Numbered from the stretch's first letter, positions 14,012 through 26,838 are shown. The stretch is 64,000 bases of DNA from Doryteuthis pealeii (GCA_023376005.1 CM042151.1:79387917-79451916), one strand, 5' to 3'. Notes: generated by a model not told the origin, from the letters alone. Numbers and translations are program-made.

Positions 14012-14988
14012 CTAATTACAGTATAAATAAAGAGATAAAAGACCGAAGTTATGAATAGAAACAAAAAAAAATTTTTACGGTGGATTTTCTATGAGAAAAT
14101 AAGTACCGAAGATCGAAAAATAAAATGTAAAAAATAATAAATAATTAATTTTTTGGAGATTTCTTTTTTACTCATTTCGATAATTATTTAATTGGCTATT
14201 ATTTTATAAAAGAAAAAATTATATATCAATGTTTTTTCTGCTTAAAAACGGGAGGGGGTACATTTTCAATCGAGTTTTTCTTCAAAACTTATTACTTTTG
14301 GCGCCTAAAATAAGGTTTGCATTAAGTAGATATTTATTTTTAGAATCTAAAAGTATAACATTTTAAAGTTAACATCAGGTTTTTCATAGCAAAAATACTA
14401 AATTAAAGTTTTGAAATAAAATAACTGATGCATTATAAAATTCATTATTTGTTAAATCAATACTGAAAATTTCATTAAAATCGGATAATTACCTGATTTT
14501 TGGTAAAATTTTTTGCAATCGCGAATGTTACGCCAAAATTGTAAACACGCACTTAAAATCATCGAAAACGAGGCTAAATGGCGGATCGAGTCGAAATTGA
14601 CCAAAACAAATGGTTTTAAATCTTTTAAAAATAAACTGCATATGTAATGATATTTTTCTTTTTTAATGATGGTTATTATGGTACTACTTATTGATTTAGA
14701 CAAAGTTTGACCTTAAATAATAGATTTAATTATTCTTAATTCGCTTTTAAAACTCGTAGTATCCGATTTTTTTTGCCTATGCCTAACATTTTCTCATTGA
14801 AAAAAAGATTAGACGAAAAGAGACAAAGAAAAGTAAGTATCACATTCACTTAATTTATTTGTTTACAAATTATTGGATAAGTTTTGCGAAAAGGTTTTTC
14901 ATTTTACTAACGAAGAAAGAAAAAATATGATGAAATGTTTTTAAATATACAAAAGTATTAAATCTAAAAAAAATATCTAGAAGTGAAT
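14012..14988. other. AT-rich repeat flank, no gene
   Basis: Continuation of the sequence interrupted by copy A, with close copies at 19719-20733 and 36021-37104. No coding sequence. The open frame of about 80 codons on the - strand is chance. Confidence 0.55.
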
Positions 14989-15552
14989 AAAAATTTGGGT
15001 AATTATTCATCTTTTAATGAAAATATGCATAATTCCAATGTCGAATCATTCAGTCTATGTCACCCACCCCCTTCAATTTTTCTGAAATGTTTTGCCAGAT
15101 GTGGATTATGTTGAAGTTAGACACTCCTCAAAATTTGAGCTTTCAATTCCAAAAATTGGCGGAGTTATGTTGATTTTTATCTTTCCAAATATGGGTGGTT
15201 GTTCGCGAAAAATAGGGACGTTTTGTAATCTATTTTTGTATATAAAATGAGTCCTAGAGCTTGGTTGATAAAAGAATTTTATCCCAATGAATCATAAAAA
15301 TGCTATAAAAAAAACTGAAACTTAACCAATTTTAAATTATTAATGATTTCTGATTTGCAAAATTTTAACTGATCTTTTAGCTTCGATTCTGAGTAAAAAT
15401 GAAATAAATTTATTTATAAAATTAATATATGACTGAACAAGAATGATATCATATATTGCAGTTTATTGAAACAAATTGAATAATCATAAATTTTAAAATG
15501 CAAATAGCACACAAGTTTCTTTTTTTAAATATTATTTCTTCTTTATTCACAG
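14989..15552 (+). repeat. Dispersed repeat upstream of zinc-finger copy 2
   Basis: Near-identical to 21381-21946 before copy 3, and its right part also matches sequence before copy 4. The left part (CCACCCCCTTCAATTTTTCTGAAAT onward in shorter pieces) is a member of the family that gave rise to the 45-base minisatellite at 55.5 kb. It may contain 5' regulatory or intronic sequence of the zinc-finger gene, but nothing specific is visible. Confidence 0.6.
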
Positions 15553-16400
15553 ATATCAATTATAATATCATCAAACATTTTTCAAATTTGAAAAATTGCT
15601 TGGACACTCCTGCTGAAGAGAAAACATATTCTTGCAAATTTGTTGATCCTTATGTTAACAAACTTAACATTTTATATTCCCATAAATCATACAAAGAAAA
15701 GTCTGGATGTCAACATTTTTATGAACATATACAAAAAGTCACTGAGGAGCGGCCTTACTGTTAATTGTTCCAATCATCAGTTTCAAGGAGTTTAAAATTA
15801 AGAGACATGGAGACACCTAATGAAGAGAAACCATATCCTTGTGAAGTGTGTGGATCAGCATTTTCAGATACCTACCGTTTAAAGAAACACATGAAAATAC
15901 ACACAGGTGAGAAACCATTTTCTTGTGAAATGTGCAGTTCAAAATTTTCAGATAGTTATGATTTGAAAAGACACATACGCGTTCATACAGGCGAGAAACC
16001 GTTTTCATGCGAAGTATGTGAATCCAAATTTTCACAGAACTATCAATTAAAATACACATGCGAATACACACAGGTGAGAAACCATTCTTGTGAAGTGTGT
16101 GGTTCAGCATTTTCAGAGAGCTCTCATTTCAAAAGTCACATGCGAATACACACAGGCGAGAAACCATATTCTTGTGAAGTTTGTGGTTCAAAATTTTCAG
16201 TGCGTGCCAATTTGAGAAGACACATACGCATGCATACAGGAGAGAAACCATTTTCATGCAATGTATGTAAATCAGAATTTTCAGACAGCTCCGCTTTAAA
16301 AAAGCATATGAGGGTACATACAGGCGAGAAACCATTTTCTTGCCAAGTGTGTGGATTATCAGTTTCAAATAGTTCCTCTTTAAAGACATTTGAGAGAGAT
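15553..16400 (+). pseudogene. C2H2 zinc-finger gene, copy 2, cut by assembly gap
   Basis: The exon starts after TTTATTCACAG at 15552, with the main ATG at 15807. It follows copy 3 finger by finger through finger 7, then loses homology at 16384-16400 (TTAAAGACATTTGAGAGAGAT) against the run of Ns. Compared with copy 3 it has many single-base or very short deletions. These include one A at about 15799 and two compensating shifts in finger 3 (one base lost near 16050, two near 16086) that scramble about ten residues and destroy the finger 3 histidines. After the gap the sequence is unrelated AT repeat. It is either a truncated pseudogene or a low-quality duplicate of copy 3 produced in assembly. 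It should not be counted as a functional gene. Confidence 0.8.
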
Positions 16401-16500
16401 NNNNNNNNNNNNNNNNNNNNNNNNNNNNNNNNNNNNNNNNNNNNNNNNNNNNNNNNNNNNNNNNNNNNNNNNNNNNNNNNNNNNNNNNNNNNNNNNNNNN
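16401..16500. other. Assembly gap (100 N)
   Basis: Exactly 100 unknown bases, a conventional gap placeholder of unknown true size. It separates a zinc-finger copy from unrelated repeat, so the join may be wrong. Confidence 0.99.
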
Positions 16501-16758
16501 CAAAAGAGAGAGATCCGTTAAACAAAACTCAAACTCAAACTCAGGCTTAAGTATTTTAAATGAATTTTATATATTAATTTTTCATAGCAAAAATACTAAA
16601 TTAAAGTTTTGAAATAAAATTACAAATGCATTATAAAATTCATTAATTGATAAATCAATACTGAAAATTTTATTAAAATCGGATAATTACCTGATTTTTG
16701 GTAAAAAAAATTTCCAAATGTTACGGCAAAATTGTAAACAAGCATTTATGATGTAAAC
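16501..16758. other. AT-rich repeat after the gap
   Basis: Matches 14390-14540 and 20090-20275 (TAGCAAAAATACTAAATTAA) after a short CAAACTC-repeat edge at the gap. No coding sequence. Confidence 0.6.
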
Positions 16759-18353
16759 TAGGTACCACCAATTTGACCCTGTGCAATTTACCCCCCCTAC
16801 ATTTAACACAATGAAACTTGCAGAAAAAATAATATTTTCTTGAAAATTTTTTTCCATTCGAAAGAAAAAACATTAAATAAACTCCTGATGATTTTTTCAA
16901 TTTTTTATCAGCTTACGAAAATAATGAAAATTATGATTGAAAAACAATGTTTTCATTTTTGCACTGTTAAATCAACTGAAATTTAACGTAGCTTAAAAAC
17001 AAGTTACGATAAGAGGATTTTTTAAAAATTCTATGAAAAATCAATTAATGGTCCGATTTTCACGAAAATTTCCATAAATGTTTATCATTGGATGTAAATA
17101 CATCTGAAATAGTTTTTTCTAAAATATATTAGGGGAAATATTTTTTTACGATGTCTATCACCCCCCCTATTTTATTTTATGAGATAAAAAAAAATGATGT
17201 GGAAAAAAATTTGGTACTTTTTTTCTATAAAGATAAGAGTCTGGATAACTATATCAATGAAATTGTATAATGTACCGAATTATAGTTTTTTTAGGAAAAA
17301 ATAATGAAATCGGAAAAAAAAGTGCAAAAAAAAATGTCATAATATTAATATTTGAAAACTTTTTTTTTCTTATGTAATTAGTATGTACTATATTCTATTA
17401 AATTGTCAAAAAAAAAAAAATTTTTTTTAAGAAATTAATTTTTACGAGGTTTTCAATCTTTTTGTGTGATTAAATATTTTTATTTTCTGCGTGAAATAAA
17501 TTAAATTTTTTTTTTTTCCTGTGGAAAAAAATCAAAATTTTCACGGATATTTAAAAACATGAATTTTAGAATTCAGGTGAACTAAAAGTTGGTTCGATCC
17601 GTGCTCGATTAATATTTTTTAAAAGAATTTGTAATTTTTATTGTTGAATAGTAATGTGTGATTCTTAGAATGTACGGAAGAGCAAAACTGACATATGACG
17701 AGACGCTTCTCGGTAACTAAAGTTTGTTTTTCTGAGCGTAAAAAAATATTTTATTGAACTTTTACGACCAATTAGAATAAAAATAATATATTGAATGATT
17801 GTTTTATCAGTTTTTCTCTTAGAAAAAATATTCAAATTTTCATTTTATTTTCGATTTTAAGAATTGATACTAAAACCGAAGACATTTTTTAACGTCAATT
17901 TCACTGCGAAATTTTAAGATTAAAGTTTTTCAAGTTTTTATTCATAGTAAATTGTAATATTAAAGTTTTTAAAGATTTTATTCATTTTAAATTGTAATAT
18001 TAAAGTTTTTAAAGATTTTATTCATTTTAATAGAAAAAATTTGGCTAAAAAAGTTTGTCCGTTACACCCATCCATACTTAGATGCATAACTGTAAGAGGG
18101 TAATAATATGTATTTCCTTCTCTCTAAATCGCGGCCTGAAAATGACCCTTTCGCACGTAATATGGATAGGTTTGTTTATTTTTTAAGATAACGATGTAAT
18201 TTTTCCCAATCGGATAATTTGATCTTTGAATTAACTATTTTTCTTTGTAACAACCCTGTACGATCTTTTTTTAACGAGATTTTTGATAAACAAAGTTCGG
18301 AAATATCTATTTCCGTTTTATTCAAGATGACCTAAACGGTCTGGTGGTACCTA
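16759..18353. mobile_element. hAT-like non-autonomous transposon, copy B
   Basis: A 1595-base element in the same orientation as copy A, with TAGGTACCACCA and TGGTGGTACCTA ends. It is flanked by exact 8-base duplications ATGTAAAC (16751-16758 and 18354-18361), again matching nTnnnnAn. Most of the first 880 bases align to copy A with few differences. A short internal triplication of ATTGTAATATTAAAGTTTTT-like units lies near 17930-18025. No transposase. It sits inside another dispersed repeat. Confidence 0.85.
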
Positions 18354-20735
18354 ATGTAAACCATTGAAAAAGAGGCTGAATGGCAGATCGCGTCGAAATT
18401 GAACAAAACAAATGGTTTTAAATATTTTAAAAATAAACTGCATATGTAATGATATTTTTATTTTTTTAATGATGGTCATTATGTTACTACTTATCATTTT
18501 AGACAAAAGTTTGACCTTAAATAATAGATTTAATTAATTTTAATTTGTTTTTAAAAACCTAGCAGACGACAACTTTGGGTAACCCTAAAATACACATACC
18601 TATCTATTTATTATCAAACTCTCAGCATTGAAACTAACAAAAAATATGAATATGTAGCAGTTTAAAATTGATTACAGTACTTAGATATGCAATTTTATTT
18701 TCTATTAAAAAAGTACAGGAATTTATTTGATGATATTTCTCCATTGTTTCAATAAAATATCTTTTATATTGTTTCATTGGCCTCGTGCCTCATGATGTCA
18801 CATTCTGCCCGTGGCTGTAGACTTTGGGTAAATACATAATTATCTCCCTTGAGTTTCGCTCTTGATAAGTCATTCTGCATCAATTGGAAAGGGCGATTGT
18901 TTTAATTTTGATTCAACTTGAAAAATATAAGTTTATTTAAAATATTTTCGTTTGTTTTTCTTTTTTGTTTAATATCACATTTCCTTATTGAAAAAAGGTG
19001 AGACGAAAAGAGACAGAGAAAAGTAAGTATCACGTTCACTTAATTAATTTATTTGTTTACAAATTATCGAATAGTTTTTGCGAAAATACTTATGTTTGTT
19101 TTTTTGTTTTTTTCTCTTTTACTAACGAAGAAAGAAAAATTATATCTTAAATATGCGAAATTATTGAATTTAAAAATATCTGCAAAGAAATAAATTCTTA
19201 GGAAAAAATAAGTAACACGGCTGAATTAACTAGATTCATCACAAGGTACCACCAATTTATCTCCGCCCCCCCTATATATTCAACACAATGAAACTTGCAT
19301 AAAAATTAATAAATTTTTTAACCTTACAGAAATAATGAAAACTATGAACGAAAAAAATGTTTACATTTTCGCACCGTTAAATTAATTGAAATTTAACGTA
19401 GCCACACTTTTACTTTTGATGATATTTCTCCATAGTTTCAATGAAATATAGGGACTGGCAAACGGAGCCTAAAATTCGTTTTTGACAAAATGACTTTAGC
19501 CCCCCCCCCCTACAGAAAATAATTTACCAAAAATCAGGAAATTATCGGATTTTAATGAAATTTTCAGTGTTTATGTATCAATGAATAATCTTTATAATGC
19601 ATTATTTATTTTATTTCAAAACTTTCTAATTTTTTTCAGGTCACTTAATTTTGACCCCCCCCCCTTATGTTGGGGGCGTAAAATTGTTTTAAGTTGGTCC
19701 TTACCTGTTACTAATTACAGTATAAATAAAGAGATAAAAGACCGAAGTTATGAATAGAAACAAAAAAAATATTTTACGGTGGCTTTTCTATGAGAAAATA
19801 AGTACCGAAAATCGAAAAATAAAATGTAAAAAAATAATAAATAATTAATTTTTTGGAGATTTCTTTTTTACTCATTTCGATAATTATTTAATTGGCTATT
19901 ATTCTATAAAAGAAAAAAATCATACATCGATGTTTTTTCTGCTTAAAAAGGGGAGGGGGTACATTTTCAATCGAGTTTTTCTTCAAAACTTATTACTTTT
20001 GGCGCCTAAAATAAGGTTTGCATTAAATAGATATTTATTTTTAGAATCTAAAAATATAACATTTTAAACTTAACATCAGGATTTTCATATTTTAAATGAA
20101 TTTTATATATTAATCTTTCATAGCAAAAATACTAAATTAAAGTTTTTAAATAAAATAACTGATGCATTATAAAATTCATTATTTGTTAAATCAATACTGA
20201 AAATTTAATTAAAATCGGATAATTACCTGATTTTTGTCAAATTTTTTTCATCCCAAATGTTACGTTAAAATTGTAAACAAGCGCCTAAAACCATTGAAAA
20301 ACAGCCAAAATGGCGTCGGCGAACAAAATTGACCAAAACAAATACTTTTAAATCTTTTAAAAATAAACTGCATATGTAATGATATTTTTCTTTTTTAATG
20401 ATGGTTATTATGGTACTACTTATTGATTTAGACAAAGTTTAACCTTAAATAATAGATTTAATTATTCTTAATTTGCTTTTAAAACTCGTAGTATCCGATT
20501 TTTTTTGCCTATGCCTAACATTTTCTTTTTGAAAAAGATTAGACGAAAAGAGACAGAGAAAAGTAAGTATCACATTCACTTAATTTATTTGTTTACAAAT
20601 TATTGAATAAGTTTTGCGAAAAGGTTTTTCATTTTACTAACGAAGAAAGAAAAAATATGAGGAAATGTTTTTAAATATACGAAAGTATTAAATCTAAAAA
20701 AAATATCTAGAAGTGAATAAATATTTATGAAGACT
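18354..20735. other. AT-rich nested repeats, no gene
   Basis: Contains a family starting AAAATACACATACCTATCTA (18589) that recurs at 34687, a truncated transposon end (AAGGTACCACCAA at 19243), and the unoccupied CTAATTAC site at 19711-19718. The C-runs at 19500 and 19656 are subterminal sequence of the same transposon family. No coding sequence. Confidence 0.55.
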
Positions 20736-21380
20736 AGGTACCACCAAAATATGCCACCTGATCAATTTAGGTCATATTAAAGGAAGAAACGTAAATATTT
20801 TTTAACTTATTTTTTTAAACTTGCAAAAAAGAAATAACGTACATAAAGAGTTGTTACAAGAAGAACAGACTTCGTAAAAAAATATATATTTCCCCTAGTA
20901 TTAGGTATACCCAAAATTGACCCAAAATCCATTTTTGACAAAATGAATTTAGCCCCCCCCCACACACACACACACCTACAGAAAATAATCTACCAAAAAT
21001 CAGAGAATTATCGGATTTTAATGAAATTTTCAGAGTTGATTTATTAGGTATCACAAAAACGGCCACGTGATCAGTTTAGGCCATCTTGAATAAAAGGGAA
21101 ATAAATATTTCCGAACTTTGTTCATCAAAAATCTCGTAAAAAAACAATTAAAGATCATACAGGGTTGTTACAAAGAAAAACAGTTAATTCAAAGATCAAA
21201 TTATCCGATTGGGAAAAATTACATTGTTATCTTAAAAAATAAATAAACTTATCCGTATTACATGCGAAAGGGTAATTTTCAAGCCACAATTTAGACAGAA
21301 AATTTGGTTTTTCATTGAATTTTAAGATAAATTTTTCATTCAAAATTTTCATTATTTCCATCAGGTGAAAATTTTTTCTC
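20736..21380. mobile_element. Two truncated ends of the hAT-like family
   Basis: TAGGTACCACCAAAATATGC at about 20736 and a decayed TAGGTATCACAAAAACGGCC at about 21044 both begin the 'B end' of the family (GATCA-TTTAGG-CAT-TTGAA subterminal motif). Neither has a matching opposite end nearby, so both are truncated or nested fragments. Confidence 0.6.
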
Positions 21381-21946
21381 AAAAATTTGGGTAATTATTC
21401 ATCTTTTAATGAAAATATGCGTAATTCCAATGTCGAATCATTCAGTCTATGTCACCCACCCCCTTCAATTTTTCTGAAATGTTTTGCCAGATGTGGATTA
21501 TGTTGAAGTTAGACACTCCTCAAAATTTGAGCTTTCTATTCCAAAAATTGGCGGAGTTATGTTTATTTTTATCTTTCCAAATATGGGTGGTTGTTCGCGA
21601 AAAATTGGGACGTTTTGTAATCTATTTTTGTATATAAAATGAGTCCTAGAGCTTGGTTGATAAAAGAATTTTATCCCAATGAATAGTAAAAATGCTATAA
21701 AAAAAACTGAAACTTAACCAATTTTAAATTATTAATGATTTCTGATTTGCAAAATTTTAACTGATCTTGTAGCTTCGATTCTGAGTAAAAATGAAATAAA
21801 TTTATTTATAAAATTAATATATGACTGAACAAGAATGATATCATATATTGCAGTTTATTGAAACACAAATTGAATAATCATAAATTTTAAAATGCAAATA
21901 GCACACAAGTTTCTTTTTTTAAATAATATTTCTTCTTTATTCACAG
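21381..21946 (+). repeat. Dispersed repeat and 5' flank of zinc-finger copy 3
   Basis: Closely matches 14989-15552; the right part also matches 39605-39947 before copy 4. It ends with the splice-acceptor-like tract CTTCTTTATTCACAG at 21932-21946. No upstream exon or promoter is recognisable. Confidence 0.55.
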
Positions 21947-22207
21947 ATATCAATTATAATATCATCAAACATTTTTCAAATTTGAAAAATTGCTTGGACA
22001 CTCATGCTGAAGAGAAAACATATTCTTGCAAATTTGTTGATCCTTATGTTAACAAACTTAACATTTTAATATTCCCATAAAATCATACAAAGGAAAAGTC
22101 TGGATGTCAACATTTTTATGAACATATACAAAAAGTCACTGAGGAGCGGCCTTACTGTTAGTAATTGTTCCAATCATCAGTTTCAAGGAGTTTAAAATTA
22201 AAGAGAC
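21947..22207 (+). other. 5' part of zinc-finger exon, vestigial finger
   Basis: Between the putative acceptor and the main ATG. The frame from the ATG at 21892 reads through the acceptor and encodes EEKTYSCKFVDPYVNK before a stop at 22078-22080. A second piece in another frame reads HIQKVTEERPYC, reminiscent of an HTGEKPYxC linker. The region is kept in all five copies, so it is probably 5' UTR made from decayed fingers. Confidence 0.55.
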
Positions 22208-23320
22208 ATGGAGACACCTAATGAAGAGAAACCATATCCTTGTGAAGTGTGTGGATCAGCATTTTCAGATACCTACCGTTTAAAGAAACACATGAAAATA
22301 CACACAGGGGAGAAACCATTTTCTTGTGAAATGTGCAGTTCAAAATTTTCAGATAGTTATGATTTGAAAAGACACATACGCGTTCATACAGGCGAGAAAC
22401 CGTTTTCATGCGAAGTATGTGAATCCAAATTTTCACAGAACTATCAATTAAAAATACACATGCGAATACACACAGGTGAGAAACCATATTCTTGTGAAGT
22501 GTGTGGTTCAGCATTTTCAGAGAGCTCTCATTTCAAAAGTCACATGCGAATACACACAGGCGAGAAACCATATTCTTGTGAAGTTTGTGGTTCAAAATTT
22601 TCAGTGCGTGCCAATTTGAGAAGACACATACGCATGCATACAGGAGAGAAACCATTTTCATGCAATGTATGTAAATCAGAATTTTCAGACAGCTCCGCTT
22701 TAAAAAAGCATATGAGGGTACATACAGGCGAGAAACCATTTTCTTGTCAAGTGTGTGGATTATCAGTTTCAAATAGTTCCTCTTTAAAAAGACACATGAG
22801 AATACACACTGGAGAAAAACCATATTCTTGTGAAGTGTGTGGATCAACATTTTCACAGCATTCCAGCTTAAGTAAACACAAGCAAACACACACTGATAAG
22901 AAACCATATTGCTGCACCGAGTGTGGATCAGCATTTTCAATGAGCTCTGATTTAAAAAACCATATGCAAATACATACAGGAAAGAAGCGATTTCCTTGTG
23001 AAGTATGTGAATTAACTTTTGCAAGTAACTATAATTTAAAAAGACACATGCGAGTACACACAGGTGAAAAACCATTTTCTTGTGAAGTCTGTGGATCAAC
23101 ATTTTCACTGGATTCCAGTTTAAAAAAACACATGCGCTTACACACTGGTGAGAAACCACATTGTTGCACTGAGTGTGAATCAGCATTTTCAGAGAGCTCC
23201 AGTTTAAAGACCCACATGCAAATACATACAGGCGAGAAATCAATCTCTTGTCAAATATGTGGATCAGCATTTTCAGTGAAATCCAGCTTACATAAACACC
23301 TGCGAATACACACTGGATAG
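22208..23320 (+). CDS. C2H2 zinc-finger protein, copy 3, 13 fingers
   Basis: An intact 370-residue frame consisting almost entirely of 13 tandem C2H2 fingers (residues about 10-370) behind the short leader METPNEEKP, with the canonical 28-residue spacing and HTGEKP-type linkers. All 13 fingers keep both cysteines and both histidines. Finger 7 has Val in place of the conserved core Phe ([10 protein letters not shown]). Linkers 8 (HTDKKP) and 9 (HTGKKR) deviate. There is no KRAB, BTB, SCAN or other effector domain in this exon. Such arrays bind DNA sequence-specifically in the nucleus (family knowledge); target and partners are unknown. The ATG at 22208 is chosen because all copies share METPNEEK or MQTPNEEK and upstream frames are closed. 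The gene is probably spliced to an unseen 5' exon. A possible AATAAA lies at 23920-23925. Large C2H2 expansions are characteristic of octopus genomes. Confidence 0.92.
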   Translation: METPNEEKPYPCEVCGSAFSDTYRLKKHMKIHTGEKPFSCEMCSSKFSDSYDLKRHIRVHTGEKPFSCEVCESKFSQNYQLKIHMRIHTGEKPYSCEVCGSAFSESSHFKSHMRIHTGEKPYSCEVCGSKFSVRANLRRHIRMHTGEKPFSCNVCKSEFSDSSALKKHMRVHTGEKPFSCQVCGLSVSNSSSLKRHMRIHTGEKPYSCEVCGSTFSQHSSLSKHKQTHTDKKPYCCTECGSAFSMSSDLKNHMQIHTGKKRFPCEVCELTFASNYNLKRHMRVHTGEKPFSCEVCGSTFSLDSSLKKHMRLHTGEKPHCCTECESAFSESSSLKTHMQIHTGEKSISCQICGSAFSVKSSLHKHLRIHTG

Positions 23321-25054
23321 AAACCATTTACTTGTGAGGTGAGTGGATCAGCATTCAAATTCAGTTATGATTTTGAAAAAACACATGAAATACAGGCGAC
23401 AAACCTGATTCCATGAAAGAAGAGGGAGGAGTATTCAAAACAGGAACTAGAGACAACCCTGGTTGCAACAAAAAAGAGGGATGTGTATTCAGAGAAGGAA
23501 CTGGAGACAAGGAAAGAAGGATGGTGACAACATAAGAGTGCAGGGACGTTTATGGAAGAACTTTTACCAGACATTCATTGTTTTTATTTCTCTGTCTATC
23601 TCTCTGTCTCTCTATCTCTCTCTATTCTCTCTCTCTATTTCTATCTCTCTCTCTCCTAGTATAATTTCTTCAAGTTAGATTACCATTTTTATTCGTAAAC
23701 TTAAACTTAACCCTGTTGGCAAGCAAGTAAAGCTTTAATCAAATTGACCAATTTTCAGGTTTTTGCTTTTGTTTTATTTTTATTATTTTGTTGTTTGTTG
23801 TTGTTTTTGCTGTTTTTGGTTTTGTTGCTTTTTTTCATTAATTTTACCCCTAAGTAAAGCCAAATTGGACACTATTCAGGAAAAAATTCCGATAATGTGG
23901 CGATGGGATGTAGTAAATGAATAAAAAGAAAGATTGAAAAGGCTTCACTTCAATGGCTCAAGTGTGGCATGTTACCATTTGATTAGAAATGAATCCTTAT
24001 AGATGGACAAGACCAGGGCCTACTCATAGAGAGAAGATTATGTCCACTGTTGACCGGTTAGCACGGAAACCACACTGGGACTCTGGGTTGATGTGAGAGG
24101 CAAGAGTTTGTAGTTGAGCCAGTTTTGGGTATTACGCCATTGTCCTTAGTGGACGGAAAGGTACCAATAATAATAATAATAAACCTTAGTAAACAATTTC
24201 TGTTCTGGCTTCATCGAAGGCGACCCTTCTTCCCCACATACATCTCTTCTACATTCAGCCCATTCGAGTCATCAGTCGAAACCCCCCTAGCAACAGTTAT
24301 ACATACCAAGACAATCCTTAAACCGTTCAACTGCATCATGAGACTTTGGCGCTTAATTTTGGACTTTTTCCAATTTCTTCAAGCTTGCCCGTTAGAACTA
24401 GACGCATCTAACATGACTCCCCAAAGAGACATTCCACATTTCCTTAATTTTTTCGTTTACCCTGAAGCTTGTGGAGAATATTGAACTTTTCTCTACCTTT
24501 TCCTGTTCTTTCTTCTTCTTAAATGTATTTGTTGATAATAATAAATTGATTCAAGAAAGTTCCAGCTTAAATAAACTTATGTGAATACACACTGGAGAGA
24601 AGTTTGTGAGGTGTGTGGATAATCATTCAGATTTAGTTTTGATTTTTAAAACCACATGAGAATATTCATTTGAAATATGTGGATGAACATTTTCAAATAG
24701 CTCCTCTTTAAAAAGACGCATAAGAATACACATAGGATAGTGTGGATAAGTATTCTTTCAGTGATTCAACTAAAAAAAAAACGTGAAATCACACAGGCGA
24801 GAAAACATTGTAAATTGTGAAGATCAACAGTTTTTCCAAGATTCAGTTAAAACTGTCCAGTTTTAATATTCTTGCTAAAACTGATGTTATTTATTGGCTT
24901 TTCTATCTCAGTGTAAATGTTTTTATGCAATTGACCTACCGTTAATAAAATATGTTGAGCTTAAACGCCTATTGAATTTATAGTTCCATTATAACATTTA
25001 TTTGCATTCCTCTTTATTGTACATATATATGTATATGGGTCACGTCTTTTCTAG

Positions 25055-25095
<41 letters not shown>

Positions 25096-25424
25096 TTGAT
25101 GAAGTAAAAATCTGTTATTAATTTTTCCAACATTGTTTCCCTTCCTAACACTGTTCTTTTTTCTATTGCTAAAAACTAAGAATTCTGAATAAAGGAAATT
25201 CATTGCAATTAAAAATGTGTGTAATATTTGTTAATTCTTTTATCTATTTTAAACTATAATTTTTCATATACAGTTACATTTTCTCAATATTTTAATGTGT
25301 GTTCTTTAATATTGAGCAATTAAATTTGTGTTTTTATTGGTGCTTCTCCTCATTTTTCTATTGTTTTTTTTTTGTGAATGGCTAAATCATCATTTTCCTG
25401 GGAGATGGATGCATAGATGTGGTC
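23321..25424 (+). other. 3' flank of zinc-finger copy 3
   Basis: Matches the flank of copy 1. It has decayed fingers directly after the stop and at about 24550-24745, and a TCTC-rich tract at 23590-23660. An extra block at about 24020-24547 is absent from copy 1 at the equivalent place (near 5635): it has unusually normal base composition, an internal (AAT)n at 24167-24182 and an (AAT)-rich right edge, and looks like an unclassified retroposon insertion. Its 119-codon frame (24125-24484) has no recognisable domain. Near 25425-25510 the frame [20 protein letters not shown] vaguely recalls the C-terminus of mariner-type transposases; weak. Confidence 0.55.
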
Positions 25425-25544
25425 CACATGAGTGACCTAGAAGGATTAAAAGAACAAGTCTACACTATGAAACCAACGACATTGAAAGAATTTGAAGGAT
25501 TACTAGGAAAATTATTTTCTGCCATATGTTTATATATTATGTAC

Positions 25545-26698
25545 ATATACAAATGTATTTATATATATATATATACATATGTGTATACAAATGTATTTAT
25601 ATATATATATATATACATATGTGTATACAAATGTATTATATATATATATATATATATACATATGTGTATACAAATGTATTTATATATATATATATATATA
25701 CATATGTGTATACAAATGTATTTATATATATATATATATATACATATGTGTATACAAATGTATTTATATATATATATATATATATACATATGTGTATACA
25801 AATATTTATATATATATATATATATACATATGTGTATACAAATGTATTATATATATATATATATATACATATGTGTATACAAATGTATTTATATATATAT
25901 ATATATACATATGTGTATACAAAGTATTTATATATATATATATATACATATGTGTATACAAATGTATTTATATATATATATATACATATGTGTATACAAA
26001 TGTATTTATATATATATATATATATACATATATGTGTATACAAATGTATTATATATATATATACATATGTGTATACAAATATATATATATATATATATAC
26101 ATATGTGTATACAAATGTATTTATATATATATATACATATGTGTATACAAATGTATATATATACATATACATATGTGTATACAAATGTATATATATATAT
26201 ATACATATACATATGTGTATACAAATGTATTATATATATATATATACATATGTGTATACAAATGTATATATATATATATATATACATATGTGTATACAAA
26301 TGTATATATATATATATATATACATATGTGTATACAAATGTATATATATATATATAATATATACATATGTGTATACAAATGTATTTATATATATATATAT
26401 ACATATATACATATGTGTATACAAATGTATTATATATATATATATATATATACATATGTGTATACAAATGTATATATATATATATATATATACATATGTG
26501 TATACAAATGTATTATTATATATATATATACATATGTGTATACAAATGTATTTATATATATATATATACATATGTGTATACAAATGTATTTATATATATA
26601 TATACACATGTGTATACAAATGTATTATATATATATATATACACATGTGTATACAAATGTATTTTATATATATATATATACATATGTGTATACAAATG

Positions 26699-26739
<41 letters not shown>

Positions 26740-26792
26740 GTGTATACAAATGTATTTATATATATATATATATACATATGTGTCTACAAATG

Positions 26793-26838
<46 letters not shown>
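25545..26838. repeat. Minisatellite: (TA)n alternating with a conserved core
   Basis: About 31 copies by eye of a unit whose core is CATATGTGTATACAAATGTA, separated by (TA)n of variable length (unit roughly 35-55 bases). The core is strikingly constant while the TA spacer length varies. Open frames here encode only Tyr/Ile/Cys/Val repeats and appear on both strands in several frames, so none is regarded as a gene. Confidence 0.95.

Noticed and set aside
22533..23327. 264-codon frame on the - strand opposite zinc-finger copy 3, and similar ones at copies 1, 2, 4 and 5
   Set aside because: Antisense shadow of repeated finger codons (recurring CVFAC..L motifs); it repeats with the 84-base finger period and has no independent features.
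24125..24484. 119-codon frame with near-normal composition
   Set aside because: Lies within an insertion missing from the paralogous flank of copy 1; no domain or start-site context, and an (AAT)n run sits inside it. Kept only as part of the flank description.
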